A DNA stretch of 64,000 nucleotides from an uncultured Brachyspira sp. (GCF_944388875.1 NZ_CALXKQ010000009.1:1-64000), one strand, 5' to 3'; positions 28,937 to 37,809 are shown, counted from the stretch's first letter. Translations and numbers: made by a program. The notes: a model not told the origin generated them from the sequence alone.

Positions 28937-29623
28937 TTAAATATTCTCAATCAAATCAATATCGTCTTCTTCTACATCCATTATATAAGCGAGAGAAGAT
29001 TTATTATGCTTTTTATTATAAGCATTTCTGTATAAATTATTAATCTCATCTATAATTTTATTAAGTTCATATTTATTGTCAATACCGTTATTTAATCTTT
29101 TTTCTATATCATCGCATTCTTTATGATAATCATTTTTTATCATATATTCAAAGTCTTTAGAAAGTTCTTTTATTTCTTTTAATTTATCCATGCATTTCTG
29201 ATTTATGCTGTTTATTTTTTCTTTTATATTTGAAGCCTCTGAATATAGTTTATTAGTTTCATCAACTATATCATTTAACTTATTTAAAGCCTTTTTTATA
29301 TCTTTTGATAAATTAGCTTTAGCATTTTTTAACTGTTTTTCTATTTCTTTTTCTAATGCATTGCATTCTTCTATTAAAGCATTATCATTCAAGCAATTTT
29401 TTAGGGATAATACTTTTTCCTTGCAGTTATTTAATGTGTCTTTAAATATTTCTATATGCTGAGATATATCTTCTTTTACTAATTTTGATTTGGATTTATT
29501 TTTAGTGGAAACTTTAGAATTAGCTGATGCCTTCTTTTTAACTGATTTTTTTATAATTTTTATTTTAGTTGATTTTTTTACTGATGCAGTTTTTTTAGAT
29601 GACGGTTTCTTTTTAGATGCCAT
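28937..29623 (-). CDS. cluster paralog 2, histone-H1-like basic tail plus C-terminal module
   Basis: A 228-residue protein. The first ~50 residues are almost only Lys, Ser, Ala and Thr (MASKKKPSSKKTASVKKS and on), as in bacterial H1-like DNA-binding tails. A coiled-coil segment with its own CKEKV start follows (~60-125), possibly a degenerate extra module copy. The standard module completes it: CMDKLKEI, KECDDIE, KKHNKSSLAYIMD. Binding to DNA or RNA is inferred from charge only. The 3' ~250 bases are nearly identical to those of paralog 1. Confidence 0.85.
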   Translation of the reverse strand: MASKKKPSSKKTASVKKSTKIKIIKKSVKKKASANSKVSTKNKSKSKLVKEDISQHIEIFKDTLNNCKEKVLSLKNCLNDNALIEECNALEKEIEKQLKNAKANLSKDIKKALNKLNDIVDETNKLYSEASNIKEKINSINQKCMDKLKEIKELSKDFEYMIKNDYHKECDDIEKRLNNGIDNKYELNKIIDEINNLYRNAYNKKHNKSSLAYIMDVEEDDIDLIENI

Positions 29624-29647
29624 AGTTTTTTAATCTCCATTTTTTAA

Positions 29648-30262
29648 TTAAATATTCTCAATCAAATCAATATCGTCTTCTTCTACATCCATTACATAAG
29701 AGAGAGATGATTTATTATGTTTTTTATTATAAGCATTTCTGTATAAATTATTAATCTCATCTATAATTTTATTAAGTTCATTTTTATTGTCAATACCGTT
29801 ATTTAATCTTTTTTCTATATCATCGCAGTCTTTATGATAATCATTTTTAATAGCATATTCAAAATCTTTAGAAAGTTCTTTTATTTCGTTTAATTTATCC
29901 TTACATTTTTTTATACAGTTTTTTATTTCTTTATCATTATTTATTCCCTCTTCAAAAGTACCATCAATATCTCCAAAAATATCTGAAAATAGTTTATCTT
30001 TTTTCAAGTCTGGAAATTCTTTTAATATATCTTTAAAAAATTCTTTTGAATTTTTATCATCTAACTGTATATTTTCTTTACTGGTTTTAGTATATGTTTT
30101 TGCTGACTTTATTTTATCTAAAATATTCTTATTATTTTTCAGCTTTGGAAATTGCTCTAATAAATCATTTATAAGTTCTTCTTTCATATTTTTATCATCT
30201 AATTCTTCATCTTTAAATATATTTTCCAACATACTTTTATTATTAAAATCTAAACTATACAT
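29648..30262 (-). CDS. cluster paralog 1, C-terminal module protein, probably 5'-frameshifted
   Basis: A 204-residue open frame. Residues 10-100 contain two similar acidic helical stretches (LLEQFPKLKNN and ILKEFPDLKKD). The module is almost identical to that of paralog 2 (KKHNKSSLSYVMD). The ATG at 30262 has no good ribosome site, and the same frame stays open upstream with family-like residues (see 30263-30438). The true product is therefore either longer through a one-base shift or a truncated remnant. Confidence 0.72.
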   Translation of the reverse strand: MYSLDFNNKSMLENIFKDEELDDKNMKEELINDLLEQFPKLKNNKNILDKIKSAKTYTKTSKENIQLDDKNSKEFFKDILKEFPDLKKDKLFSDIFGDIDGTFEEGINNDKEIKNCIKKCKDKLNEIKELSKDFEYAIKNDYHKDCDDIEKRLNNGIDNKNELNKIIDEINNLYRNAYNKKHNKSSLSYVMDVEEDDIDLIENI

Positions 30263-30438
30263 TTCAAAAGCTTCTTTTATATTATTAAAAAACTTTTCTT
30301 TTTGAGATTCTGATAAATCTGAAAATTGATTTAAAAATTTTTTCTTTTCATTTTCTGAAGATGATATTTTTTAAATTCATCCTCAGTCATAGTAGTTTCT
30401 ACACCAAAATTTTTTATATTTAAAATCTTCTTAATCAT
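30263..30438 (-). pseudogene. frameshifted 5' part of cluster paralog 1
   Basis: Reading upstream in the paralog 1 frame gives SSSENEKKKFLNQFSDLSES and QKEKFFNNIKEAFE, the family N-terminal pattern (compare PENERETFINSL and NQKERF). That frame loses its start at an A6 run (minus strand 30372-30367). The preceding frame supplies ATG 30438 or ATG 30390 and MTEDEFKK. One extra A would join both parts. It may be a real mutation, a slippery site or a sequencing error. Confidence 0.6.
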
Positions 30439-30628
30439 CTATGTAATTTAAATTTGTATATAGATCTTCTTCAATGATTTTATTATATTTTTTATTTTCT
30501 TTGATATTTAGCTCCTGATTATAAAAATTTGTATTAATTCTTTATACTTTTATAAAAATTGTATTAATGAAAAAGTAAAAAACTATTCATTAATACAATT
30601 TATAATAAATACATTTAAATTTATTAAT
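30439..30628. other. intergenic gap with possible gene remnant
   Basis: No intact gene is present. The minus strand at about 30540-30439 is open and reads NQELNIKENKKYNKIIEE then ends NYIDD and stop, with no start codon found. This is possibly the 3' end of a lost paralog. A direct repeat of ATTAATACAA(A)TTTTTATAA flanks 30525-30600, and a hairpin is listed separately. Confidence 0.4.
30557..30600 (-). terminator. hairpin after the 198-aa gene
   Basis: A 14-bp perfect stem, AATTGTATTAATGA (30557-30570) with its complement (30587-30600), and a 16-base loop. On the minus strand it is followed by TTTTTATA. It lies 29 bases after the 198-aa gene stop, so it could separate the AAA+/198-aa pair from the paralogs or let only part of the transcription through. 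Confidence 0.55.
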
Positions 30629-31225
30629 CTAATTATTTTTATACTCTTTAAATATGTATTTAACAAAATATTTTACAGCGTTCTCATAACTTTTAATATT
30701 TATTTGATTATCTTTTTTTACTTCAAGAATTGGAGGAAAGTACTTATTAGGATCTGGCTCTTCATTTTCTATTCCGCTTATACTTTCTATAATATCATCA
30801 GTATCTACTGAATAATCTTCAGGAAAATCATAAATATCTATCATGTTTTTATCTTTGTTAGTAAGCATCTTTTGTACATTGAATCCTTTTGGTATGCCTG
30901 CCATTTTTTTCTTATCCAAAACTATTTCTCTTTTAATAAGTTCTTCCTCATTTACAGCTTTATTTTCTAAAAGGAAGTTTACTATATTATTTACACAATC
31001 TCCCATAGGGTTAACGCCTAAAGCACTGTTGTCTGGATTATCAATAATTATATTAAATTTATCCTTTTTCTTAATCAATGTGAATTTCAAATTTTCATTA
31101 TCAAAATCTGATTTATTTAAATCATAATTTCTCGTAGTTTTGAACCCAAATTTTCTAAGAGCTTTAATAAAAATATCTTCATTAATATCGCTGTCAATTA
31201 AAACTACTGTTATTTTATCTTTCAT
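30629..31225 (-). CDS. hypothetical protein encoded next to the AAA+ ATPase
   Basis: A 198-residue protein I do not recognise. It begins with a beta-alpha-beta-like segment (KITVVLIDSDINEDIFIKALRKFGF) recalling DUF1257-type starts, has a central VNPMGDCVNNIVNFLLENKAV helix, and a Pro/Asp-rich C-terminal half (EPDPNKYFPPILEV). GGAGG precedes the start, 30 bases after the AAA+ gene. Tight linkage suggests it works with the ATPase. No catalytic motif is visible. Confidence 0.75.
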   Translation of the reverse strand: MKDKITVVLIDSDINEDIFIKALRKFGFKTTRNYDLNKSDFDNENLKFTLIKKKDKFNIIIDNPDNSALGVNPMGDCVNNIVNFLLENKAVNEEELIKREIVLDKKKMAGIPKGFNVQKMLTNKDKNMIDIYDFPEDYSVDTDDIIESISGIENEEPDPNKYFPPILEVKKDNQINIKSYENAVKYFVKYIFKEYKNN

Positions 31226-31255
31226 AGTGATTTTCCTCCAATCTTTTTATTTATA

Positions 31256-32809
31256 TTACTGTATAAAAGGATTATACTGTTCTTGTTTTAATTGAGGAAC
31301 AGGCTTATCTTTTGAGGCTGAATCTTCTTCCCAAGCATTAGATGAAGCTAGTACTGCCCTTGCTTTTGCCCATCTTCTCATATCGCTTATATTTTCTTTC
31401 ATAGTTTTTGATATAGGGTAGGTTCTTTTCATGGCTTCTATTATATGCTCAGTTGTTACTTCCTTATCCTCATCAAATGCCCTGAACAATGCCTCTTTTA
31501 TAGCTTCTTCTATTTCAGCACCTGAGAATAACTCACATTCATCTGCAATTTTAGAAATATCAAAATTTTCGCTTTTTCTTTTGTATTTTCCTAAATGTAT
31601 TTTTATTATCTCTTCTCTGTCTGGCTTTAAAGGCAAATCAACAAAAAATATTTCATCAACACGTCCCTTTCTTAAAAGCTCTGGAGGAAGACCAGATATA
31701 TTATTTGCAGTGGCAACAACGAATACTGGTTTTTTCTTCTCCTGCATCCAAGTTAAAAATGTTCCAAGCACTCTTGAAGTAGTGCCTCCGTCAGTAGCTC
31801 CTGATGACTGCATACCTGAAAGCCCTTTTTCTATCTCATCTATCCAAAGTACTGAAGGAGAAACAGCTTCTGCTATTTTTAATGCTTTTCTAATATTGCC
31901 CTCAGATTCTCCTACTATACCAGCAAATATTTTACCCATATCTAATTTAATAATAGGAAACTGCCAAGCTGCACCTACCGCCTTAGCACATAAGCTTTTT
32001 CCTGTTCCCGGTATACCCAATAATAATATTCCTCTAGGTGTTTCAAGTCCGTAATCTTTAGCTCCCTGCTCAAATGCTCTTCCTCTTCTTCTAAGCCAAT
32101 TCTTTAATATATCAAGTCCGCCTATATCATCCAATGTTTCATTATGATGATAATATTCCAAATGACCGCTGTTTTTAATAATTGTTTCTTTCTCTGATAT
32201 TATTATTGGTATCTCTTCCTCTGTTAATTTTCCTGCCTGTACTATTGCTTTAGAAAATGCTCTTTTAGCTTCCATTATAGTTAACCCTAATGCAGAATCA
32301 ACAAGTTTTTCTTTATTTCCGCTTGGGGTTACATCATATTGCTTGCATGTATGCTCAAACATTACTGTCAAATCGCTTCTATCTGGCAAATCTTCCTCTA
32401 CAATATAAACATCCTTCTCTAATTCAAGAGGCAGGCATCTTTTTGTTTGTAAAAGTATTAAAGTTCTGTCGCTGTAATTACTGTATCCAATATCTCTCAT
32501 TTTGCTTATTAATCTTGGATTATCTTTTAAAAATAAATCATAGTCCTGAAGCATTAGTACAGAATCCTTTGCCTCATCGCTTTGATACCAATCCAAAATA
32601 AATAATGCATCGTCCTTGTCTTCTATTGAAGTAGATGTTTTTCCGTTATTTGACATCTTTTTAAGCCCTGAGGTAATGCTCCATTTATACCATGTTCTTT
32701 TTAATTCTGCAGCTGTTCTTGAAACTTCCCCTTCTATTCTCATAGTTTCATAGCTTATAACCTGCACAATATTTATAGATGAACGTATTAATATGCTTAA
32801 ATTTATCAT
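31256..32809 (-). CDS. Ycf46-like AAA+ ATPase
   Basis: A 517-residue protein. Residues ~1-215 form the Ycf46-type N-terminal half (ALFILDWYQ, RTLILLQTKRCLPLE). The conserved DDIGGLDILKNWLRRR linker leads into the AAA+ core: Walker A GIPGTGKS, Walker B SVLWIDEIEKG, sensor 1 VATANNI, arginine finger in LLRKGRVDE, sensor 2 SGAEIEEAIKEA. Ycf46 proteins are known from plastid genomes and cyanobacteria and have no settled function. It is the first gene of the cluster, with GGGGG before the start. It probably forms a hexamer that remodels a partner encoded downstream. Confidence 0.88.
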   Translation of the reverse strand: MINLSILIRSSINIVQVISYETMRIEGEVSRTAAELKRTWYKWSITSGLKKMSNNGKTSTSIEDKDDALFILDWYQSDEAKDSVLMLQDYDLFLKDNPRLISKMRDIGYSNYSDRTLILLQTKRCLPLELEKDVYIVEEDLPDRSDLTVMFEHTCKQYDVTPSGNKEKLVDSALGLTIMEAKRAFSKAIVQAGKLTEEEIPIIISEKETIIKNSGHLEYYHHNETLDDIGGLDILKNWLRRRGRAFEQGAKDYGLETPRGILLLGIPGTGKSLCAKAVGAAWQFPIIKLDMGKIFAGIVGESEGNIRKALKIAEAVSPSVLWIDEIEKGLSGMQSSGATDGGTTSRVLGTFLTWMQEKKKPVFVVATANNISGLPPELLRKGRVDEIFFVDLPLKPDREEIIKIHLGKYKRKSENFDISKIADECELFSGAEIEEAIKEALFRAFDEDKEVTTEHIIEAMKRTYPISKTMKENISDMRRWAKARAVLASSNAWEEDSASKDKPVPQLKQEQYNPFIQ

Positions 32810-32994
32810 AAAAAATCCCCCAAAAAATAGTATGCTTTTATGATAACATATATATAAAAAATGTAAACTCTTATATTGTAATAAGCATAAAAACTATTAT
32901 TCTAAAAACTATATTTATTTATATAAAAAATGCTAGAAATTAAAACAGTTTTATAGTACTATATTGCACAAAACTATACTTATTGGATATACCA

Positions 32995-33876
32995 ATGGAC
33001 AACGCTATTTCAAAAGAAACTATAAAATTTTTATTAGAATTACAGCAGAATGAAGTTACTGAGCATTCTGTTTATTTAAACTTAGCAAAGTTCGTAAAAA
33101 AAGAAGATGATAAAAATGTTCTCTTAAGCATAGCAAAAGAAGAATATGCACATGCTAAGATATTAGAAAAATATACGGGTAAAAAACTAAAGCCTAATAA
33201 ATTAAAAGTATTTAAGTTTTTTATATTAAGTATAATTTTTGGATACACTTTTGTTATAAAAATAATGGAAGGCGGCGAGAAGAATGCTGAGTATGTATAT
33301 TCAAAAATAGTTTCAGAAGTACCCGATGCAAAAAAGATAGCATTTGATGAAGATGAGCATGAAAATAAACTTATAGCTATTTTGGATGAAGAGAGATTAA
33401 AATATGTAGGTTCTATGGTGTTAGGTTTAAGCGATGCATTAGTTGAAATAAGCGGAACATTGGCAGGGCTTAGTTTTGCTTTGCAGAATAATAAACTTGT
33501 TGCATTATCTGGAATAATAACTGGAATATCAGCTACTTTGTCTATGGCTTCTTCTGAATATTTATCAGCTAAGGCGGACGGAGATAAAAATGCTTTTAAA
33601 TCATGTCTTTATACAGGGATAATGTATTTGATAACTGTAAGTCTTTTAATACTTCCTTATTTAGTATATCCTAATAATCATTATTTATATGCATTAATTA
33701 CAATGCTATGCGTAGTTGTATTCATTATATTTTTCTTTACTTACTATGTGTCGGTTGCTAAAAGTTTGCCTTTTAAAAAAAGATTTTTTGAAATGGCAGG
33801 AATTAGCTTGACTGTTGCTGGTATTAGTTTTTTGGTTGGTCTTTTAGTTAAACATTTTTTAGGTATAGATATATAA
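32995..33876 (+). CDS. ferritin-like/VIT1 membrane protein (MbfA-like)
   Basis: A 293-residue fusion. The N-terminal ~130 residues form a ferritin/rubrerythrin-like four-helix domain with iron-ligand candidates in NEVTEHSVYL, AKEEYAHAKIL and DEDEHENKL. A VIT1/CCC1-type membrane domain follows (LGLSDALVEISGTLAGLSFAL, then MASSEYLSAKADGD). Relatives export iron or manganese. I start at ATG 32995, since the TTG at 32983 overlaps the likely GGA ribosome site. It is divergent from the AAA+ gene. Confidence 0.85.
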   Translation: MDNAISKETIKFLLELQQNEVTEHSVYLNLAKFVKKEDDKNVLLSIAKEEYAHAKILEKYTGKKLKPNKLKVFKFFILSIIFGYTFVIKIMEGGEKNAEYVYSKIVSEVPDAKKIAFDEDEHENKLIAILDEERLKYVGSMVLGLSDALVEISGTLAGLSFALQNNKLVALSGIITGISATLSMASSEYLSAKADGDKNAFKSCLYTGIMYLITVSLLILPYLVYPNNHYLYALITMLCVVVFIIFFFTYYVSVAKSLPFKKRFFEMAGISLTVAGISFLVGLLVKHFLGIDI

Positions 33877-33902
33877 TAATTTAATGGAGTATAAAAATAT
33901 AA

Positions 33903-34418
33903 ATGAAAAAAAATTACAAGTATAAATTATCAGAGGATGATTTTATAGATTTTCAGCTTTACTATTTAAAAATGAATTCTAAAATGACAAAATCTGTAAA
34001 AACAACAATAATAGTATTGATATCGCTTTATATAATTGTTTTTGCAGCGATGGCAGTATATTTTAGAGATAATGCATTTTTAATATTAATAATAGCCGTA
34101 TTAGTGTCAGCTTTTTCAATAATACAAATATTTACATACAGAAAACGCTTGGAAAAGAAAATAGTAAATAAAGTGAAAGAGTATATAAGGTCTGGTAAAC
34201 TTGATAAAGTTCTCGGAGATAAAGAGCTTGAAGTTTATGATGATAAAGTGGTATTCCATGAAAAAAGAGGAACAAGCTCATTTAATAAAGAAGATATAAA
34301 AAATATAGAAAGCAGCGATAAATCAGTTTTTTTATATATAGATGAAATGTCAGCAATCATTGTACCAAAGCATTGTTTAACAGGCGAAGATGTAGATTTT
34401 TTATTGTCATATAAATAG
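33903..34418 (+). CDS. YcxB-like membrane protein
   Basis: A 171-residue protein with two adjacent transmembrane helices (residues ~35-53 and 57-74) and a C-terminal YcxB-like beta domain (LEVYDDKVVFHEKRGTSSFNKEDI, then IIVPKHCLTGED). Function of the family is unknown. It lies 26 bases after the ferritin/VIT gene and probably shares its transcript. Confidence 0.78.
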   Translation: MKKNYKYKLSEDDFIDFQLYYLKMNSKMTKSVKTTIIVLISLYIIVFAAMAVYFRDNAFLILIIAVLVSAFSIIQIFTYRKRLEKKIVNKVKEYIRSGKLDKVLGDKELEVYDDKVVFHEKRGTSSFNKEDIKNIESSDKSVFLYIDEMSAIIVPKHCLTGEDVDFLLSYK

Positions 34419-34423
34419 AAATT

Positions 34424-34452
34424 AAGTGCAGATTTTCTCTGCACTTTTTATA
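34424..34452. terminator. terminator between YcxB-like gene and clpX
   Basis: Stem AAGTGCAGA (34424-34432) with TCTGCACTT (34438-34446), a 5-base loop, then TTTTATATTTTA. It clearly serves the plus-strand gene and lies just beyond the clpX stop on the other strand. Confidence 0.82.
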
Positions 34453-34454
34453 TT

Positions 34455-35702
34455 TTATTTTTCTTCTGTTATACCAAGTCTTGAACAAACATAATCTTTG
34501 TTTAATTCAAATACTTTTTTCTCTTTATCATTTGAAGGCATATCATACATTGCATCAAGCATAACACGTTCAAATAAGGCTCTTAATCCTCTTGCTCCTG
34601 TATGCTCTTCCATAGTTTTTTTAACTATTGATTTTACTGCCTCATCATCAATTTTTAATTCTATATTGTCATAAGAAAATAATTTTTGATACTGCTTTAT
34701 TAAAGCATTTTTAGGTTCTTTTAATATCCTTAAAAGCTCTTCTTCTTTAAGTTCTTCTAAAGTGGCTATTACTGGAAGTCTTCCTATAAGCTCTGGTATA
34801 AGACCGTATTTTACTAAATCTTCAGTTGCAATATTTTTCATTATCTCATCATAATTAAGATTATCCATAGAATTAACTTCAGCGGCAAATCCCAGTCCTT
34901 TTTTTGAAGTACGCTCAGCAATGGATTTTTCTATATCAATGAAAGCTCCTCCGCATATAAATAAAATATTTGAAGTATCTATATGAAGATTGTCCTGATG
35001 AGGATGCTTTCTTCCGCCATGAGGAGGAACTGTAGCAATGGTACCTTCAACTATTTTTAATAAAGCCTGCTGAACTCCCTCGCCTGATACATCCCTTGTA
35101 ATAGAACGTGATTCGCTTTTTCTTGAAATCTTGTCTATTTCATCAATATAAATTATACCTTTTTCTGCAAGTTTTATATCGCCGTCAGCATTCTGTATAA
35201 GCCTAAGAAGAATATTCTCAACATCATCTCCCACATAACCAGCTTCAGTTACAGTAGTAGCATCTGCAATAGCAAAAGGTACATTCAAAGCCTTAGCTAA
35301 AGTGCGTGCCAATAATGTTTTACCGCTTCCTGTAGGTCCTATTAAAAGCACATTAGACTTTTCTATTTCTACATCATTTTTATCATCAGCACTCTGAGTT
35401 ATTCTTTTATAATGATTATAAACAGCAACAGATAAAACCTTTTTAGCATAATCCTGACCAATAACATATTCATCAAGCAATGCTTTTATTTGCTTAGGCG
35501 GAAGTACAGTTATTTCATGCTCTTTTGATTTTGATTTCATCTTGCTTTGTGAATGCATATTAAAATAATCATTAGCTATAGCAGAACAATCAGAACATAA
35601 ATATCCTTCATTTCCTTCAATATATCTGCTTAATTCCTTTAATTCTCTTCCGCATAGAGAACAGACTTCTTTTTTATCATAACTATTATTTTTTTTAGAC
35701 AT
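34455..35702 (-). CDS. clpX: ATP-dependent Clp protease ATPase subunit ClpX
   Basis: A 415-residue AAA+ unfoldase that feeds substrates to ClpP. The N-terminal C4 zinc finger (C14, C17, C36, C39) is intact. Walker A is GPTGSGKT, Walker [11 protein letters not shown], and sensor 2 [10 protein letters not shown]. It follows clpP on the same strand, separated by a terminator-like hairpin, so it probably has its own promoter. Confidence 0.98.
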   Translation of the reverse strand: MSKKNNSYDKKEVCSLCGRELKELSRYIEGNEGYLCSDCSAIANDYFNMHSQSKMKSKSKEHEITVLPPKQIKALLDEYVIGQDYAKKVLSVAVYNHYKRITQSADDKNDVEIEKSNVLLIGPTGSGKTLLARTLAKALNVPFAIADATTVTEAGYVGDDVENILLRLIQNADGDIKLAEKGIIYIDEIDKISRKSESRSITRDVSGEGVQQALLKIVEGTIATVPPHGGRKHPHQDNLHIDTSNILFICGGAFIDIEKSIAERTSKKGLGFAAEVNSMDNLNYDEIMKNIATEDLVKYGLIPELIGRLPVIATLEELKEEELLRILKEPKNALIKQYQKLFSYDNIELKIDDEAVKSIVKKTMEEHTGARGLRALFERVMLDAMYDMPSNDKEKKVFELNKDYVCSRLGITEEK

Positions 35703-35783
35703 ATCTCTCCAATTCTTAATAAAGAAATTTTAATTTATATATTCTATATCATAATAAAACTATTGCAATAATAAAAAATAATA

Positions 35784-35817
35784 AAAGCTAATAAACTTTT
35801 TCAAGAATATTAGCTTT
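35784..35817 (-). terminator. terminator after clpP
   Basis: Stem AAAGCTAATA (35784-35793) with TATTAGCTTT (35808-35817). Read on the minus strand it is followed by TATTATTTTTTATT. It would end the tig-clpP transcript before clpX. Confidence 0.55.
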
Positions 35818-35841
35818 ATTAATTATTTATTTAATAATAAA

Positions 35842-36423
35842 TTATTCTCTGCTTGAGAAAACTTTATCTATAATTCCATATTCTTTAGCCTCATCAGCAC
35901 TCATGAAATAATCTCTGTCCATATCAGCTTCAAGTTTTTTAATATCCTGACCAGTATGATTAGCCATAATATTATTAAGTATGCTTTTTAAACGTATAGT
36001 TTCTTTTAATTGTATTTCCATGTCAGTAACCATACCTCTAGAACCGCCTGAAGGCTGATGAATCATTATTCTTGAATTAGCAGTGGCAAATCTTTTACCT
36101 TTAGCTCCTCCTGCCAAAAGCAAAGCACCTGCAGAAGCAGCTTGTCCTACACATAAAGTAGCAACATCTGGCTTAACATACTGCATAGTATCATACATTC
36201 CTAAAGCAGCAGTAACAACTCCGCCAGGACTGTTTATATACAATGATATATCTTTTTCAGGATCAGCAGATTCTAAGAATAAAAGCTGTGCTATAACTAC
36301 ATTAGCCACATCATCATTTATCTCTCCGCCTAAAAATATAATTCTGTCTTTTAAAAGTCTTGAATATATATCGTAGGAACGCTCTCCTCTGCTTGTTTGC
36401 TCTATAACATAAGGTATAGTCAT
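35842..36423 (-). CDS. clpP: ATP-dependent Clp protease proteolytic subunit
   Basis: Serine peptidase of 193 residues forming the ClpP barrel. The catalytic Ser is in [12 protein letters not shown] and the His in [10 protein letters not shown]. The N-terminus [16 protein letters not shown] is typical. ATG 36423 is preferred because GGAGAG lies 8 bases before it; the ATG at 36438 adds MERNY and overlaps that site. tig lies upstream, a common tig-clpP-clpX order. Confidence 0.96.
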   Translation of the reverse strand: MTIPYVIEQTSRGERSYDIYSRLLKDRIIFLGGEINDDVANVVIAQLLFLESADPEKDISLYINSPGGVVTAALGMYDTMQYVKPDVATLCVGQAASAGALLLAGGAKGKRFATANSRIMIHQPSGGSRGMVTDMEIQLKETIRLKSILNNIMANHTGQDIKKLEADMDRDYFMSADEAKEYGIIDKVFSSRE

Positions 36424-36466
36424 GTAATTTCTCTCCATCTTATCTATATTACCTCTTTTTTATAAA

Positions 36467-37777
36467 TTAATATCCGCCCCAAATATCGCTTTCTTCAGGC
36501 TTGAATTTACCTGCATCTTTTTCGGATACCTGTACATGTTCTTTAACATAATCCAAAATAGCCTCAGAAGTAGCTCTGTTTTGAGCATCACGCATTATAT
36601 AGTTTATAATATTTTGCTGTTCTTCTTTAGGAAGTTTAGCAAGTCCCATATAACTTTGATATTGATACATTCTATTAGCATATTCTTTTGCCTTTTCTTC
36701 ATTAACAGTAATAGAATCTTTATAAGTTTCAGCAAGTTTAGCCATTATCATATCAAAAGTTATTTGTTTTCTTACATTCTCTTCATATTCTTTTCTTATA
36801 TCTTCATCTGTTTTAGCAACAGAAATTAAGAAATCTGTTTTGCTCATTCCTCTGCTTGACATAGATCTTTCAAATTCATTTAAAGATATTTCCAATTGCT
36901 CTTCATAATATCCTTTAGGAAGAGTCATATTAACTAATTCTATTAATTTATTAAATAATGTATCATTTATAAGTTCGCTGTTTGCTCTCTCTTCAGCTCT
37001 TTTTATCAAATGATCTTTTAAAGATTCTTTAACTTTTTGTCTGTCTTCTTCTTTAGAATCATCCTTCATATCTGGTTTTTCTACTTTTAGAATATTCATT
37101 ATTAAAGTAGCTTCTATTCCATCAACATAAGTTTTAAGAAGTTTTTTATCATCTTTTTTTACGCCTACTGCATTTCTTGAGAAAATACTTTCATTTTCAT
37201 CATCGCTTGCAACTACTGTCAATTCTTTATTGTATTTTTGATTAGCATCATCATCAAATTCTATTTTTACATAAACTCTGTCGCCTATTTCTGATTTTAA
37301 CTCGCTTTCATTAAAATGAGAAAATCTATGAAGAGAAAGTTTATAAGCCTCTTCAACAACACTGTCATCAACAGTATATTTATTTTTTTCTACACTTATA
37401 GAAGACAAATCAGGCAAATTAAATTCAGGTATAGGATAGTATTCATAAGTAAGATGAAGTCCGTCATCTTTATTTTCTAAATCAAGAAGTTTAGGAGTAC
37501 CCATAGCTTTGACATTTTTTTCATCATGGTAAGTATTCCAAGCCTCATCTATTAAAACTTCATTAGTAGCACCTTCTAAAGCCTCTCTATATCTTGAAAG
37601 TATAATATTATTAGGAGCATGTCCTACTCTGAATCCTTTAACATTAACTCTAGGCTTATAATATTCTATTTGCTTTTCTAATTCCTTATTATAAGCATCT
37701 TTTGAGATTGTGAGTTTGAGTGTAACCAAATCCTTGTCATCGGTTGAAGTTTCAAAATTTAAATCTTTAATATCCAT
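36467..37777 (-). CDS. tig: trigger factor
   Basis: Ribosome-bound chaperone of 436 residues. The ribosome-docking signature appears as VKGFRVGHAPNNII. The middle PPIase-like domain (GDRVYVKIEFDDDA, EATLIMNILKVEKP) lacks clear FKBP active-site residues, so prolyl isomerase activity is doubtful. The C-terminal helical cradle is complete. It is first in the tig-clpP unit. Confidence 0.95.
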   Translation of the reverse strand: MDIKDLNFETSTDDKDLVTLKLTISKDAYNKELEKQIEYYKPRVNVKGFRVGHAPNNIILSRYREALEGATNEVLIDEAWNTYHDEKNVKAMGTPKLLDLENKDDGLHLTYEYYPIPEFNLPDLSSISVEKNKYTVDDSVVEEAYKLSLHRFSHFNESELKSEIGDRVYVKIEFDDDANQKYNKELTVVASDDENESIFSRNAVGVKKDDKKLLKTYVDGIEATLIMNILKVEKPDMKDDSKEEDRQKVKESLKDHLIKRAEERANSELINDTLFNKLIELVNMTLPKGYYEEQLEISLNEFERSMSSRGMSKTDFLISVAKTDEDIRKEYEENVRKQITFDMIMAKLAETYKDSITVNEEKAKEYANRMYQYQSYMGLAKLPKEEQQNIINYIMRDAQNRATSEAILDYVKEHVQVSEKDAGKFKPEESDIWGGY

Positions 37778-37809
37778 TTTTAATAATACCTTTAAATTAT
37801 AATAAAAAA

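Noticed and set aside
31431-32054. 207-residue ORF antisense to the AAA+ ATPase
   Set aside because: Lies fully opposite conserved AAA+ motifs; a shadow of the real gene.
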